A DNA stretch of 64,000 nucleotides from Carex sylvatica (GCA_964058845.1 CAXKVR010000173.1:1-64000), one strand, 5' to 3'. Shown: positions 33,480-47,024, counted from the first letter of the stretch. The notes: generated from the letters alone by a model not told the origin. A program made the numbers and translations.

Positions 33480-36400
33480 TCACCAAGGCTTGTTTTTTAT
33501 TTCAGAAGTGGCATTCTGGAATTTCTTCTTCAAAGCCGTGAAGCTCCCTTGTCTGGTCAATGTCCAGTCAATAGATGTGCTTCTCTTGAATATACCTGAT
33601 AAATGAGTCATTTTGGAGGACGGATCCCTTTCTGGCAAATCATCATATTCTGGTGAGAAACAGAACGTATCAAAAATGCAGTCATTTGATAGAAATCCCG
33701 AAGTTAATATTAGTAATACATCATTAAAACGACTGCATATCATAAAAACAAAAGATGAATAAATAAGCCAAAAATGCCATATTAGTATGTACCTGAAGAT
33801 CTGGGTAGTTCATAATGAAGTTTCAGAAACTTAGAAGCGTCTCTGTCTCTCTTATGACACAAAACCCGAAGCAGGGTTTGAGCATCTTTGCCAGCTTTTT
33901 CACCAGCTGTTGGATTGGAATTTCCATTGGGTTGTTCACTTGCATGCATCAACATTTCAATAATCGTCTGAGTCTGATACAAGGGAGAAAAATCACAAAA
34001 CATATGGAGAGCATTGAGTACTGAAGTATAATTTTCACAACTGACTCCCTTCTTTGGTAAAAGAATTTTATGCTTTGGACATATAGACATTAAGCAAATA
34101 CAACCCTGCATTTTCAAAATAGTTGTAAATTATCACTTCTACCCACAAATTCAAAAAATAAAGTCTGCTGTTGGCTCATACACAACTACAGTTGTTTCAA
34201 TTAAGGGCATTTAAACCTTTTACACTTTGATCCCTGAACTCTTGCATATGTTCAGTTAAACCTCTCATCGTTAGCACTAAACAATGCTGATATGGCACTT
34301 GTCGAGTGCTGATGATGCGCTGACAAGGCTCTCTAGTGGTATTCTGCAATGATGCAACACCCTTTGATAACATAATGCTGATGTGGTACTCTGTCAAACA
34401 ATGATGTTGGCACCACATCATCACATCTAATTGAAGGAATGACCACATAGAACCAAGTACAACAGCTCAAAGGCTAATTGAACCAAATAACAGTTTAAAG
34501 CCTAACTTAAGAAAAATGCAGTAGTTCAGAGACAAACCAAACTAGCCTCCTAAGTCAGATTGTTGATGAGAGCTCATCTTACCTCACTGCAATGAGACTG
34601 ATCTTTGCCACAGTATCAAATACATATTTATTCAACGTCCATTCATAAAATGGTGATGTGGCATTTTCTGTTCAACTAAATAGGGAATTGGGTTAATAGG
34701 GGGAGCTGCAGCTCTCTCTCAATGTATGGGGGGTGTGTTAGTTTCAAAAAGGGAAGGGAATAATTTGATTTCACTATTCATGACCAAACAGTAATCTGGG
34801 ATGTCTTCAGGTGACCTGTTAAAACCATTGTAATGTGCAATTGTATTCCACAGCAAATGAAATACTTGATGGTATTTAAACGTAGACAACTGACCTTGAG
34901 TGCATACAAATCCAAAATTTCCTGAGTTAATTTCGACTCTATCTCCACCTCATCAGGAGGAAGGCCATGGCCATCTGCAATGAAGAGATCCTAGAAATAG
35001 AAATATATTTTGGTTCACAAAAGGAAAATGAAAGAGCTGCCTGCAAATTATGTCAAATAAGTTTAAAAGATAATGACCTTACCTTTAATATAGTTAAATC
35101 TTCTTGCATATGTTCCACGTCACTCTCAGAGAAGCCACGAGATGGCCCTCCATCCAATAGTATCCAAATAAACCCTTCCTGTTTTAACATTTTATTACAT
35201 TTAAGGAAACTGTGCACTCACTTAATCGAGAACATAGCTTAAGGGAGTAGAATGTTACCATAGATGCTCTACAAATACTCAATACAACTTGGTCCCTCAG
35301 TTCGTCAACGATCAAATCACATATCCTGTCAAGAACCTAGAGCAAGTGGCCAAATCACATTAATGCAAAATATGTAAAAACTAACTAATGCCAAATCAAA
35401 TATACAAAGACTAGGATTAAATAATTAAAATTGGGCTTACTTGGTCAAGTTGTGGAATAAAAATCTCAGATCGAGCTTGATCGACACTGCCGCGATACAA
35501 AGAGAACAGAAAGGATTGCTGTAAATCCAAAAATATGGCTCGTGCTCCTAAAAAAGTTAATGTTTAAAAACTAATAGGAGGTACTTACTAAATCCATATA
35601 GTGTGTGGCCTACCTCTGTTGCAGTACTTCAGTCAAAAATAATGTGTGGCCTACCTTTGTTGACACATGGTTTGGTTTATTATATACATTGAAAAGATCT
35701 CTTACCAATAAAGTCAAGTATCTTTTCGGTAGCTTCAATTGAACTTCTTCTGATATCATCAAAAACGGTAAAAAGTTCATTAACATATTGTTCACATGCC
35801 AGAAAGTTTTCCTTGGAGCCTGTGAACTTTTGTCCCTTCAATATACATGAGAAGTAGTCTGAAAAGCTCAAACCTGTCACAAGAGAAAAACATATCATCA
35901 GGGAGTGAAACATTTATCTCTTAGATGAAGAAGAACAAAAAAAAATATATGCCTTTTAACTCTAAATATATTTTGTACATTTACTGCTATAATTAAATGG
36001 AATTATGAATAATAGTGCTAACAAAGGAGTAACAAAAGGCATCAAAAATAAATTCATCAATCCACTTTTACCTAACTGGAGATGCCTCCATGATTCTGTT
36101 ATGGAAACTTCCAATGAATCAAGCTGATTCCGAATATACTGCCAAATATTATTTATAAGTGACTCAAAAGAAAGATATGAAGCAGATTAATATGATGTAA
36201 CATGAGTTTCTGACAAATGGGATATTGACTGGTAGCTACAGGGGAATCATCAACTGTAATAGCATCATTTATTGAAGTCAATGCTATCAGAACCAAACCA
36301 TACTGACCCGATCGAGGCTCAGGTCATTGTTCCACTGATTGGATAGGTGGGTCAATGAGTTGAAGTATCGATATTGTATTCCAGTTTTTCACAGTTGAAC

Positions 36401-39400
36401 CAGTGATCAGGTAAGGTTACAATAACATTGATTAAAGTAGAACAATGTTTAGCCTTTGATAAAAGCTTAAAAGGAATAAATATGAATAGTGACAAATGTA
36501 ATGTTAAAGGGCCTCACCCAGAGCGTATTCAATTTTACACACAGCTTTGGTACTGTCAAGCTCTTCAGTTTAACGGTCACTTTCTCCTCAATAACTCTTT
36601 GTTCAATGTGCTTCCTCTTTATGAAGTGATTGGTTGACTCGGAATATCGTGTCAATATTGGTTTACTTGGGTATAGAACAGTCTTTTCAACTAAAACAAA
36701 CAGAAGGAAAATAAAATAAATAAAAAATAAGGGAAAACAAGCATGACCTAACTTAAGTCTTATATGTTCTAATACAGGCAGAACTTCTAAATGCTACTTC
36801 TAGAGCAAACATGAATATGAAAGAGCTAATACAATTCATACATACCTTGTTGACCAACCACATGGAGTACATAAGTTTCAAGACTTCGCGAAACTCCAAT
36901 CAGCAAAAACCGCAAGTGGATGGTATCCATGGGAAGGTTTGAACTAAAAAACTGTTCGATGGTCTGCATAAACATAAAACATTAAGGATAGTGTCCCTGC
37001 CAGGAAGTAAGGAATTAAATCAAATGTTGAGTTCAAGTGAGTATAGTTTGTCTAACACACATACCTCCTCCATAATTCTAAAAACTTCAACTGCAGAGTT
37101 AGCTTGTCTTTTGTTAGATGACAAGGGCTCCCAATCCTGCACAAAATAAGCTCTTGCTTAAAATTCCAAAACATGAACGCAAAAATGTCTTCCAACGAGA
37201 GTGTCAGATGATAAAACATTTAGCAAGATGATGTATATAAAAAAATAGAACATCAAAAGCAGAAAAATTTAGGCGTTCAAGCATTATCGAACAAATAGGA
37301 AAGGCCATTCACTGGTAAACACTAAATTCATGCATGCCAGGCCCAAACCAGTGGTTAGGAACTTCTACCTCCTTTGTGATGATTCGGTTTTTCTTATCAA
37401 CTTAAATTGATACATAACCTCATATGTTTTCCTTTGTAGTTACAAACCTCTAATTCAACAGCACGGTTTGTCCACTCCAAGATCTTCTCATGCTGAACTT
37501 GTATCCACTTGAGAATAAGCGGTGAACTAAATTCTGGAATCTGTACAGAATTATAATAAAACTATCTCAATCAACATTTGTTCACATTTTCAAAAGAGAA
37601 GGACTTTGTCCGTATCTGGTTTTCACCTGGTAAGGATCCACATGTTGGTTCATTGGTGACTCCACACTTTCTCCATACAATGAATAAAGCCTACGTGCCA
37701 AGGAAAGCTCTAGATTGTTTGAAGCAGATAGCACTGCCTTCACAGGTTCTGAAAGATGTGTAATCTCCTTCAGGAATGGTTTCTACAAATCATTAACCAG
37801 GTAATCCATTACAATCATGTCTCCAAAATAATAAAAGAGTTCTTACTGCGACAGTTCCTATTCCAAAGTTTCATTTTCACTAAAGGGTCTAATTTGGGTT
37901 TTGGAATAGAGCTGGTGGTTGTTGACCACACCAGACAGACCCTGACAAGACTGACCTGCTACTATGCCCTTAATTTTTAATTTTTGTGAAAATAAAAAGG
38001 CTAAACTCCCAACTGGCCCAGAAATTTTCATAAAGGGATTTATGTACAGATAGAAAATAGATATAAAAAAGAAATCCAAATTTAACAATCTTTGGCAGTG
38101 CCAACCAATGGATCAAACACAATGATCTGGCCCCAGCAATTGGCATCAGTATTTGCAATCATTTCAAGTTCAAAATCATTGATCAGTAAGGCAAATTTGA
38201 CTGAAACTATAATTCAAGCCGGAAAATGGAATGCCAAGAATGATTTCTCTTACCAAACGCTCCCCATAGAATAAGTGCAAGAGAACAAAAGCAACCCATC
38301 CAGCTTCGCTATAGTTAGAACAAAGTATGGTGCTGAACTTAGTGAACTCTATCTCTGCTATTAGTTTTAGTTCATTTGCAATTAGTGCCAGAGGGTGGCT
38401 GTCCGAGCTGGCTATGCTATCTGAGATTTTTGTAACCTGAATGAACCCGCATTGAAAAAACAAATGATATAAGGAGATAGTTCAAAATATTGAATAACAT
38501 GTCCTCGAATGCGCAGTTTCATGCTGAGATATGGCATTTAAGAGATAAACTCACACGGTTACATGCAGATAGAATGGACTTCTCAACAAAGATATGGAGC
38601 ATCTTCATTTCCAGATTGGTTTCAGGTGCAATGACCTGCACATAACAGTTAAAGGCTTGTATTAGAGGTAAAAGCCACGACTTAAAAAGAGTTGAAGACT
38701 AAATGGACATGGCAAAAAACCTGCCATACATGGAACATACTAGAACTGCTAGATTGTGGTCAGCTTATAATTCAACACTCCCAGGACTTCTAGATTTATG
38801 CCTAATTAGGAATCAGTTGGCAGTATAACTTATATCTAACCTTCATTACTTCAAAATTGTCATGATACTGTATGCCAGACATCACCATAAGTTTCAGCAC
38901 ATCTCCAAAAACTGAATACTTGTCCTGCATTGCCATATTAATAATAATCAGACAATATTCTTTTTCTTTCATTGTGTCAAAACAATAAATAGACTTCTAA
39001 GAAGTGATATACAAAAAGCACACCTGATTAAAATGCAGATGATAGTCCTCTAATTGAAAGCGGCACCATGTACTTATCTTGAAGACAACTGTCTCCACCA
39101 AATTTATATTTCTTCTATCACCATTTTCTTCAATTGAACAGAGAATGCTGTCCACATATGCTTTCTCATTATTTTCGTAACTACATTTTGATATTACCTT
39201 TTCTATCTCATGGAGTGCATGCTTCAATAGAAGAACTTCACCAGTTTCAATGAACTAGAGGAAATACAATCAATTGGGAACAAATTTTAAATGACAAACT
39301 GAAAAATTTAATGGCAATAATATTTTAATTTGTGCTAATTACCCCAAAAGAAAAAAGTAAAAGGAACAACTAAAAGAGCACCTTTTCAAAAAGCACCCAT

Positions 39401-42400
39401 ACAACCAAAGCATCATGCAACTCTTGTGTAATACCCAATGTAGGCCAGGTAAGCTTAATAAGCTCTAGAATATCTTCTGCTTCCTACTAAAAGATACAGG
39501 AATTGAGTTAACATAGTACGTAACATCTTAAAATTTCAGAAAACAAGAAGACCGTGTAAATAAGAAAAGGAAAAGGCAAAGTGGAATCTATTTCATTTTG
39601 TGCTTGATGACAGTCGGAATTTTGTGCAAGATAGAAATTATTTTTTGGAGAACTTGAGTTCTTATTCTGAGAACCTAAGATACAATTGATTTTATCAAAG
39701 TTCAAAGATTCTAACTAAATGCTCCAAAAGATCTTTGCTAGTTTCCAACAAGGGGACAAGAACTAGATTTTTGAAAGGCGTATGTGTTTTAAGAAACCCA
39801 TTTTGTTTACCTCAACAATCTGACCATCTTCAAGAACATCAAAAATACTACAGAGAAGCTTCTCGTACAGCCTGATATTGAAAGAATAGCTGCTTGTCCA
39901 GTAGTAGCTCTCTTCATGGAGGTCAAATTTGGGGGGTAAATCTGCTAGCATTGAAGCATATCTTTGCATCACTGTCAGGACCTCAACTGGGCCATCCCCA
40001 GAATTCACAACCCACTCCTGTTAACATGCATAAATACACGGAATTAAATCAAGGAATATTTTAGTTTAGGCAATGATAAGATCTTTTACCTCTGAACTTC
40101 TGATCTTAGAGAGGAGAATACACAATGTTGTGCGCATATTAGAATCAGTATTGGAAGAGCAAAGTAGAAGCTCCTCTAAAATATTTGCCTGAAACAAAAA
40201 AAAAAAAGAACAGAGAGGAAGTAAACTACAAATCTAGGACTGATGATATCGTGAATGTGGCATATGCTTTCTGAGTTGGATGTTTCATTACATATTGGTT
40301 TCAACAAAAGAGTATTTAGTCATATATCACTTGGAAGTACATCCATCTAAATTGATGGCCAAATAGGCAACCAGTCTGAGGTTAATGTAATAGTTTCAGT
40401 ACAACAGTAGGGTTTCAAACCCTACTAAAGGGAAAATATGTACAGAAAATTAATTCATAACACTCCAAAATAAGAGGGTGCAAAACGAATAAGAAAATAG
40501 CATATTGCTTCCTACACACCATCATGTTGCAACCCATAACATCTTGGCTTCCAGAAGGATGCATATCATAGCTACTGTGCTTAAATAAAGAAACTATGAG
40601 AAGCAAGCTACCAAAATAATAAAAGGCTTACATGTCTTTTTATGAAGTTAGAACGCAATCGTTGAGTCCGGAAATCCAGCTTGGAAATAGAATGCAGCAA
40701 CTCTAAAGATATAGAGGGGACATTAATTTGTGCAGCTCCCTTTCTCTGGGAAAAGGACCTTAAACCTTGCTTCATTAGTCCATCCATTGCTTCTGATATC
40801 TGAGGCAAAAAAACAAACGCAGGTAATTCTGATTGCAGCTAAACTTTAGCACCCCTCCCCCGACCTCAAAATAAATAAATAAATAAAACAGAGAAAAAAG
40901 AAGCAGCAAGGAAGATAAGACTTGCCTCTAGTTGAGCACGGATTAAGTTCAGTACATCAGGATAGCATGTTTCTGGTTCTGAAGGTGGACTTGGATCTTC
41001 CTTTTTTCCTTCATTTTTTCCTTCCTTTTTTGGTCGTAAACTCTTGAACAAACGTGATTTCTTCTCTTTCTTCTTCTCTTCAGGAATGAGTGGGGGAGGA
41101 CTGCTAAGCAATAATGATACATAGTTTAGCAAACATGGAAGTGAAGAAACGCTATTTCTCTGGTAATCATCAAGTAATAAAGACTACCTGACAGACTGAG
41201 GAAGAGTAGGTAATATGCAGGCAAGAAGGACCTCATAAGCTGCTTCTCGCATGTCTATATCACCCAGGCCTTTCGAGAAGAAAAAACAAACAGAAAATAA
41301 AGTTTCCTTCTGGTGCCATTTGCTATCTTGTTTCACTCCTTAGAACATCAGACCTTTTTGGTTATGACATGCCTTTTGAATGCTGATCAAGGAATAAAGA
41401 AAAATAAGAAAAACGCTAATAAGAAGTACTTTTACCCGTGGTTAACTCAGGGAGATTCAGTGAAGTAGTGTCGACAGAATATAAATGCTTGTGACCCTCC
41501 ATGCTACCTTCAGCAGAATCAGTACTGTTTTCAGATTTTGGTAACCCGTTTAGTTTACTTGATATGCCATCATTTCCATTCTCACATCTTGATACTTCAT
41601 TTATCTTACTCGATATCTCATCAATTCCATTCTCAGATTTTGGTACCTCATTTAACCTGCTTGATATATCAGGAATTATTTGTGGATGAACTGGTTTGTT
41701 TTCAGAAACTTTTGTTGTACCAACACCTGGAGCTCTGCGCTGAGGAGGCGAGTCTGAGAGGTCTGGATCAGAAAGAAAGAACAATGGCTTTCCTTGTGAT
41801 GAACTTGCCTACAAATTTTAGACTATTCACTAAGCTTGGTCCCTTGAAAGGTATATAATTGCAAAGCAAAGGTTCTGGCTACAAAAGTTCATTTATTATT
41901 AGTTTTTCAGAACTTTCATTGAGAGAGAGAGATGGGCAGAGAAATATAACTATTAGTTTATTACCTTTAATTGAGATTTATTTTTATCTTAATTATTTTT
42001 TTATTTTTTTTATTTTGTTACCTTTGCTTAGGAGATTACATTTGTCTGCTACTGTTGATCTGTTGTTTTTATTGTATTTATTTACCAGGTTTTTTTAATA
42101 ATATTTCCAAACAAACAATTAATACAATTGCAGTATTTTATATTCAGATAACGATAATCTACAACCTTTTTTGTGAATAAACCAATCTTAAACTACATGT
42201 CAACAAGGAGATGGCCACATGCATGTTAAATTTAGTTATTTTGAGGTCTTGTTTTGGTGATACGTAATATGTACCCTTTTATTTTATTTTCTTCTGTTCT
42301 TGTTTTATCAAGTTAAACTTGTAGAACTTTTAATTGTCAGCTGACCTTAAAAAAAAATTAAGTGATAAAATTGTAGACAATAGTAACCACAGGTAAGTGT

Positions 42401-42816
42401 ATTCAATAATAATCTTGTCTACGGCTAATTCTAAGTATTGGAAGGTCAAAAACAACTCAGAGTCAGTCCATAGAAAAAGACATAGGTTCTCACTGTGATT
42501 GGATATCTCAGCGACTGGAAGTACCTCCTAGTGGCTTCCGAGGGATCAAACTCACTGCCTGGCACGAAAAAAGTACGAAGTATAGAAAATTAAAGGAACA
42601 ATTAATATGCAAAATATAATTTTGAAAGTGGAGGGTTTGGTTTGTACCAGAAAGAATGCATTCTATAACATAATCAGGGCTAACGCCATCCAAATCGACC
42701 CCAGCTAGATCAATTGAGGGTCCAGAGCGAGATCGAATGAAGCCAGATGAGAGGAGAAATTGGAGGAGGTTGTGGCGATCATGGTGGTAGCGATTGAGCA
42801 TGTAACAAGCATCCAT
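33480..42816 (-). CDS. UNC-13-like protein with MUN/DUF810 region
   Basis: Twenty-six exons keep frame and encode 1197 residues: 42816-42648, 42558-42494, 41808-41436, 41269-41188, 41100-40926, 40799-40632, 40188-40090, 40017-39811, 39483-39382, 39254-39024, 38924-38841, 38635-38555, 38436-38254, 37782-37627, 37540-37448, 37136-37065, 36963-36846, 36690-36518, 36138-36072, 35873-35706, 35547-35441, 35336-35259, 35178-35083, 34990-34895, 33973-33793, 33649-33480. The N terminus has the family pattern (LLQFLLSSGFI, VDLDGVSPDYV), then a Ser/Asn-rich linker and a Lys/Glu-rich stretch (exon 5). The rest is helical MUN-type sequence. Plant members such as PATROL1 act in vesicle tethering at the plasma membrane; that role here is by homology. 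No transmembrane segment is seen. Start 42816 gives the family-like N terminus; an in-frame ATG lies at 42882. The intron after exon 5 is GC-AG. A C-terminal exon adds EYDDLPERD. It may be the divergent AT4G11670-like type (inference). Confidence 0.88.
33974..34894 (-). other. Last-but-one large intron of the UNC-13-like gene
   Basis: A 921-bp intron. Its middle (about 34190-34460) has repeated phrases about GATGTGG/CACATCA and a GC level above other introns, suggesting an old inserted element, but I found no clean termini or target duplication. Confidence 0.4.
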
Positions 42817-42975
42817 GGATTGTATTTGATCAAGGTTGTGAAAAGAAAAGGTAGGTGTAATTAGTAGAAAGTGCTGAGGCATAAACGATGGGGCTCGCGC
42901 TTTTCTCTCTCTTGTGTTCTGCTCCCGCGCGCAGTTGCTGCCATTGTTTCCTCCGTTTGGGCTGGGCTGGGACTT

Positions 42976-43858
42976 CCGATTTTTTTATTAATAGAAAATA
43001 AATAAATAAAATATACAAATACGATACTGGTTTTAATTTTTGTCGAAATATAGGTAGAATGAGCCTTGATAGTCTGTCCCATGAGACGGGACAAATTACT
43101 CCGTCCAGTTTAATCAAACTAATCATCGTTAATAGATTAAGAAATAAAAAAAAATGGGACGGGAAAGAAAGACTCATTCCGAAAAGTGAAAAAAAAAAAA
43201 AAAAAGGGACGGGACGGGACGGGAAGGGAAGACCCGTTCCGCAATTAGTTCCGAAAAAAAAAAAAAACCGGATGGAATTGTTTTATCCAATATTTTTTAT
43301 TCCGTCTAAAATAGCACAGTTTGAAACATTTTGAATAAATTATTATTCAAACATGGAAAATATAGGTTTTACTGTGGAGTTGGCGCCACACACACTATAA
43401 TCTATGTATACCTTAAAAAGAATCGCACCAAGCATGGAGAAAATACTTTGTATGAATTATAACTTTAAAATTATAATTTTCTTGGGATAAATTGTGCTAC
43501 AGATCAGAGGCTCTAAAATGAAAAAAATTCAAGTGATGTGAACTGTACATTTTTTTTTATTGTTACATGTAGCATTTTTTTTTTTTTTTTTTTGGGACGA
43601 GTCTTTTTTTTCCGTTCTATTTTTTTTTTTTCTTTTTTTTTTGCTTTTTGGAATGAGTCTTCCCTTTCCGTCTCATTTTTTCTTTTTATTCCTTAATCTA
43701 TTAACAGTGATTAGTTTAATTAAACTGGACGGGATAATTTGTCCTGTTTCATGGGATGGACTATCAAGTCTCATTCTACCTATATTTCGACAAAAAGCAA
43801 AACCTCGTATTCTGATATTTTATTTATTTAATTTCTATTCTATTAATAAAAAAATCGG
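42976..43858. mobile_element. Mutator-like foldback element, 883 bp
   Basis: A perfect 9-bp target-site duplication, CTGGGACTT (42967-42975 and 43859-43867), brackets ends CCGATTTTTTTATTAATAG in inverted orientation. The two arms (about 42976-43260 and 43600-43858) pair over most of their length, including TTTTGTCGAAATATAGGTAG and the GGGACGGG motifs. The 9-bp duplication and long terminal repeats fit Mutator-like elements. There is no transposase. It lies 160 bp upstream of the UNC-13-like start codon. Confidence 0.88.
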
Positions 43859-43867
43859 CTGGGACTT

Positions 43868-44237
43868 AGCTGGCCGTGATCTCGAACGTATGATTGGACA
43901 TTCGGACGGCGTGAGTAAACCATCAACCTATGTTACACAGTTCATATTTACTTTAAAAAAGAAAAAAAAAAAATTAAGCGTCTCTACTGTACACTTAGCC
44001 GTCCATCTAAATATTTATTTATTTGTCAACATTTAATAATACTTGTTTCTATGTTAAGAAAAAATATACATATTGTTACTAATAAATGTGACAACTTTCA
44101 TAACTATTTATATATATTTTTTATCATTATCAATTATATATATTTAATTCATAAGATAATTAATTATTTTTAACAAATAAATTGATAGACAATTAGACAG
44201 AACATAGGAAGATAGATACATAGAGCGCCATACACTT
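43868..44237. other. AT-rich intergenic DNA
   Basis: No gene or element seen. Confidence 0.4.
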
Positions 44238-44246
44238 GTCAGATTA

Positions 44247-44402
44247 GGAAATAAATCTGCTGCAATTTTTGGAATCACATGATTTGTTATTCTAAATCCA
44301 ACCCTTCATTTAATTTGAGATTCATGCATTTCAAAAAATAAATGGGTCGATTTAGAATAACATGGTCATGTGATTTCAAATCATTAGAGCAGATTTATTT
44401 CT
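44247..44402. mobile_element. Small foldback MITE with 9-bp target duplication, 156 bp
   Basis: The duplication GTCAGATTA flanks it (44238-44246 and 44403-44411). The ends GGAAATAAATCTGCT and, reversed, AGAAATAAATCTGCT extend into longer arms pairing AATCACATGATTTGTTATTC with the right side. The 9-bp duplication suggests Mutator relationship. No coding capacity. Confidence 0.8.
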
Positions 44403-44411
44403 GTCAGATTA

Positions 44412-45199
44412 AGGATTGAGATAAATATCACCAGGGGCCCTTCTGATACTTGTGCTTAAAAAGTACGAGTGTCTGAGAGAAAATCCGAATCACTCGATTT
44501 AAAATGAATGATTCAAATTTATATGCTCGTTCTTAGAAATATTTATTTTATATTATAGATGTATAGCATATTGATGATGAATAATAAATCTTAGTATATT
44601 GCTCAAATCAAACCAAACAATTTTCGAAACTTAAAATGTTGTTAGAGATATTAATAATGTTGTAAAATGAGAGTCAATTGATAGATTAATCAATGACAAC
44701 TAAACTTCAGCCATTGAAAAAGCAAAACAATTTAATGAGCAGTACACATACACACACATCTTAATCCTCAATATTAATTATTTATATGTAATGGTGTAAA
44801 TATCATATAGATCTAACCAACCACCTGTCGAGCACGAAGAGGAGGATGAGAAGGAAGTCATCGATTGGTATGACAATTGTATCCAAGAAGCTTAGGGATA
44901 AGCTGGGGACAGTGTGGTCCCTAATTGCTAGACTTGGTCAAAACAAGTAGGCTAATAGATAACTCGGGGTTGGGGCCTTGGGGGGGCTGTTTTTTTAATG
45001 GGGATCCTTGAATTGGACTTGAAATTCCTTGCGTATATTTACTCAGGAAAACATTGTGCCGGGCTAATGCCGAGCCTGTGCCCTGTGGGTTGGGCCAACC
45101 AAACCACATTTGACGTTGTATATTCATTATAGTCCCCCAACTATTGTTCTTCTTCGCCGCTCGCCGTATATTTCAATTCTAGTCCCAAGGCCATGAGGA
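44412..45199. other. Intergenic DNA
   Basis: No supported gene. The 68-residue minus-strand frame at 44921-45127 has no recognisable motif. Confidence 0.4.
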
Positions 45200-45202
45200 T
45201 GA

Positions 45203-46897
45203 GGGTCTGATCGGAACCCAGCACTTCTCAGAATTCAGTTGATTTCAATTTAATAGAATTCAATATAGATTAATTTCAATTGAACTCTGTTGATCGGAAT
45301 CAAAATAAAAAATAATTGAATTCTTCTCTAATTTATTATATATATATAATCTTCTTAGCTCCTATAGTATATTCTACATTATTATTGACAAATAAATCCC
45401 AAATGACAGTAATATTTTATTTTTCTTTTTAGATTTCTCTCCACCTTTTTTTTTTTATAAAACTTAATTTATTTTTTCTTAGCTCTCTCATACTTACTTC
45501 CTCTGCTCCATTTTCAGAGAATTGCTCTTCGCCTCTCTGGAAACAGTCTTTCCTTTATTTTCTTTGGATAGGCGATTGGTCCGAGATTTGTTTTTATTGA
45601 TTAAAAAGTATACATAATAGAAGAAAAATGATTTTATTTTAATAAAAAATAACACTTATGTCCTTAAACTAATTAGATATAATTAGTAATGATATGATAA
45701 TTTCTCCCATTTAACACAAATTATATTAATACAATGTCACAAAATTTGAAGAGTCTCAAATTACTTTATATCACATAATAGATATAAACTATTCCTTCGT
45801 GTACAACAAAGAACTTTTTAAAATGAATAAAAATAAAATTCTCAAAATAAATATGCCTTGTATCATCTTGTAATGGATGAAGTCAGAGATAGACAAAAGA
45901 AATTTTACAATAATAATTTTTATCTTTTTAATGAAATAAAATATCAACTGTGTGTGCATTTTATTTACGAATTAGACAGTAAGTACCATTTTTAGTTATT
46001 TTTATTTTTTGAAACACATGCACACACTTCACTTATTTAAGTAAAATAAAAGTTAGTATATCATTGATTCTGGGATTGTCTATTGGCCTGAGCAAAGTAT
46101 TTAAGGTATTTAAGCAAAGTAAAATTATATTCTCAATTTCAAAAAGACTCAAAAGGGAGATTTCAATTTAATGAAGCATGCTCAATTCAGCAAAGCTCTA
46201 TTCCAACAAGGTAGTTCGGATTTTTTTCCATTATGCATATATATTACTCTTTCTAAAAAATTGCATGTATTAACAATTGAAAAATTAACCGATAATGCAC
46301 AACGTCAAAATATAATTCATGAATATTGCCTCTAAGAGTATGAACTGAGGTCAATGAAAAAAAAGAGAAAAAGATGTGATCTAAATAGTATTTCTTTTAT
46401 TAAAAAGAATAAAAAAAACTCTTCCCAATATGTAAATTTGTCAATAAAACAATCATAATATGAATCTACTGAAATCAAATTTTAGTTGGACTTACATGGA
46501 AAATAAAAAATCGTAGAAAAATGAAAATTAAATTGCAATATATTCTGATTAATTTCAATGACAATCAGCTTCAAAAGAACACTCCTCTCAATAACTTTAT
46601 CAGAATAAGTACTGAAATTGTTCGCATTTGGACTAGTAATACGCTTTTTTTTCTTACTTTTTTCTTTGTTTCAGAACTGATAGCTGCAATGCAAAGGATG
46701 TAAGCTGGATTATGGATATTTTAGAATGCCAAGTCACGCCAAATGAATTCTCTTAAAATCCCATCGTTATTCGTCGGAGTTAAAATTTCTGTCAAATTCA
46801 ATCAACTGCCGTCGCCGTGTGGGTTCCGATCAGAATTTAGAAATTCATCGATTTCGTTTCTCGTTTTAAGAGGGAAGTGATGGTTCCCATCACACCC
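45203..46897. mobile_element. Probable Harbinger/Tourist-like non-autonomous element
   Basis: The left end GGGTCTGATCGGAACCCA resembles the reversed right end GGGTGTGATGGGAACCAT (14 of 18 positions). A 3-bp duplication TGA lies at 45200-45202 and 46898-46900. PIF/Harbinger elements make 3-bp duplications, normally TWA, so TGA is atypical. A second inverted copy of the left terminus, GGGTTCCGATCAG, ends at 46833, so the right end may be composite or nested. The 1.7-kb interior is AT-rich and has no transposase. Confidence 0.55.
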
Positions 46898-47024
46898 TGA
46901 CTCGTTTTTCCCTCCAAGAGTTTAGTAGCCCCGTTGAGAAACCTAAGAGGCTAAAACCTCAGCGGCCTCCGCCTTCCCTCCAAGGCCAGACGGTTTAATC
47001 TCAAAACCTAAGAGGCTCAAATCC
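46898..47024 (+). promoter_or_regulatory. 5' region of RFC2
   Basis: Only about 125 bp separate the Harbinger-like element from the RFC2 start codon. The phrases AACCTAAGAGGCTMAAAYC (46940-46958 and 47003-47021) form a short direct repeat. No clear TATA box is visible. The gene's promoter must lie here or within the element. Confidence 0.45.

Noticed and set aside
43560..44036. 158-codon plus-strand open frame
   Set aside because: It runs through poly-T and the right arm of the Mutator-like foldback. The Phe/Leu-rich product is a low-complexity artefact.
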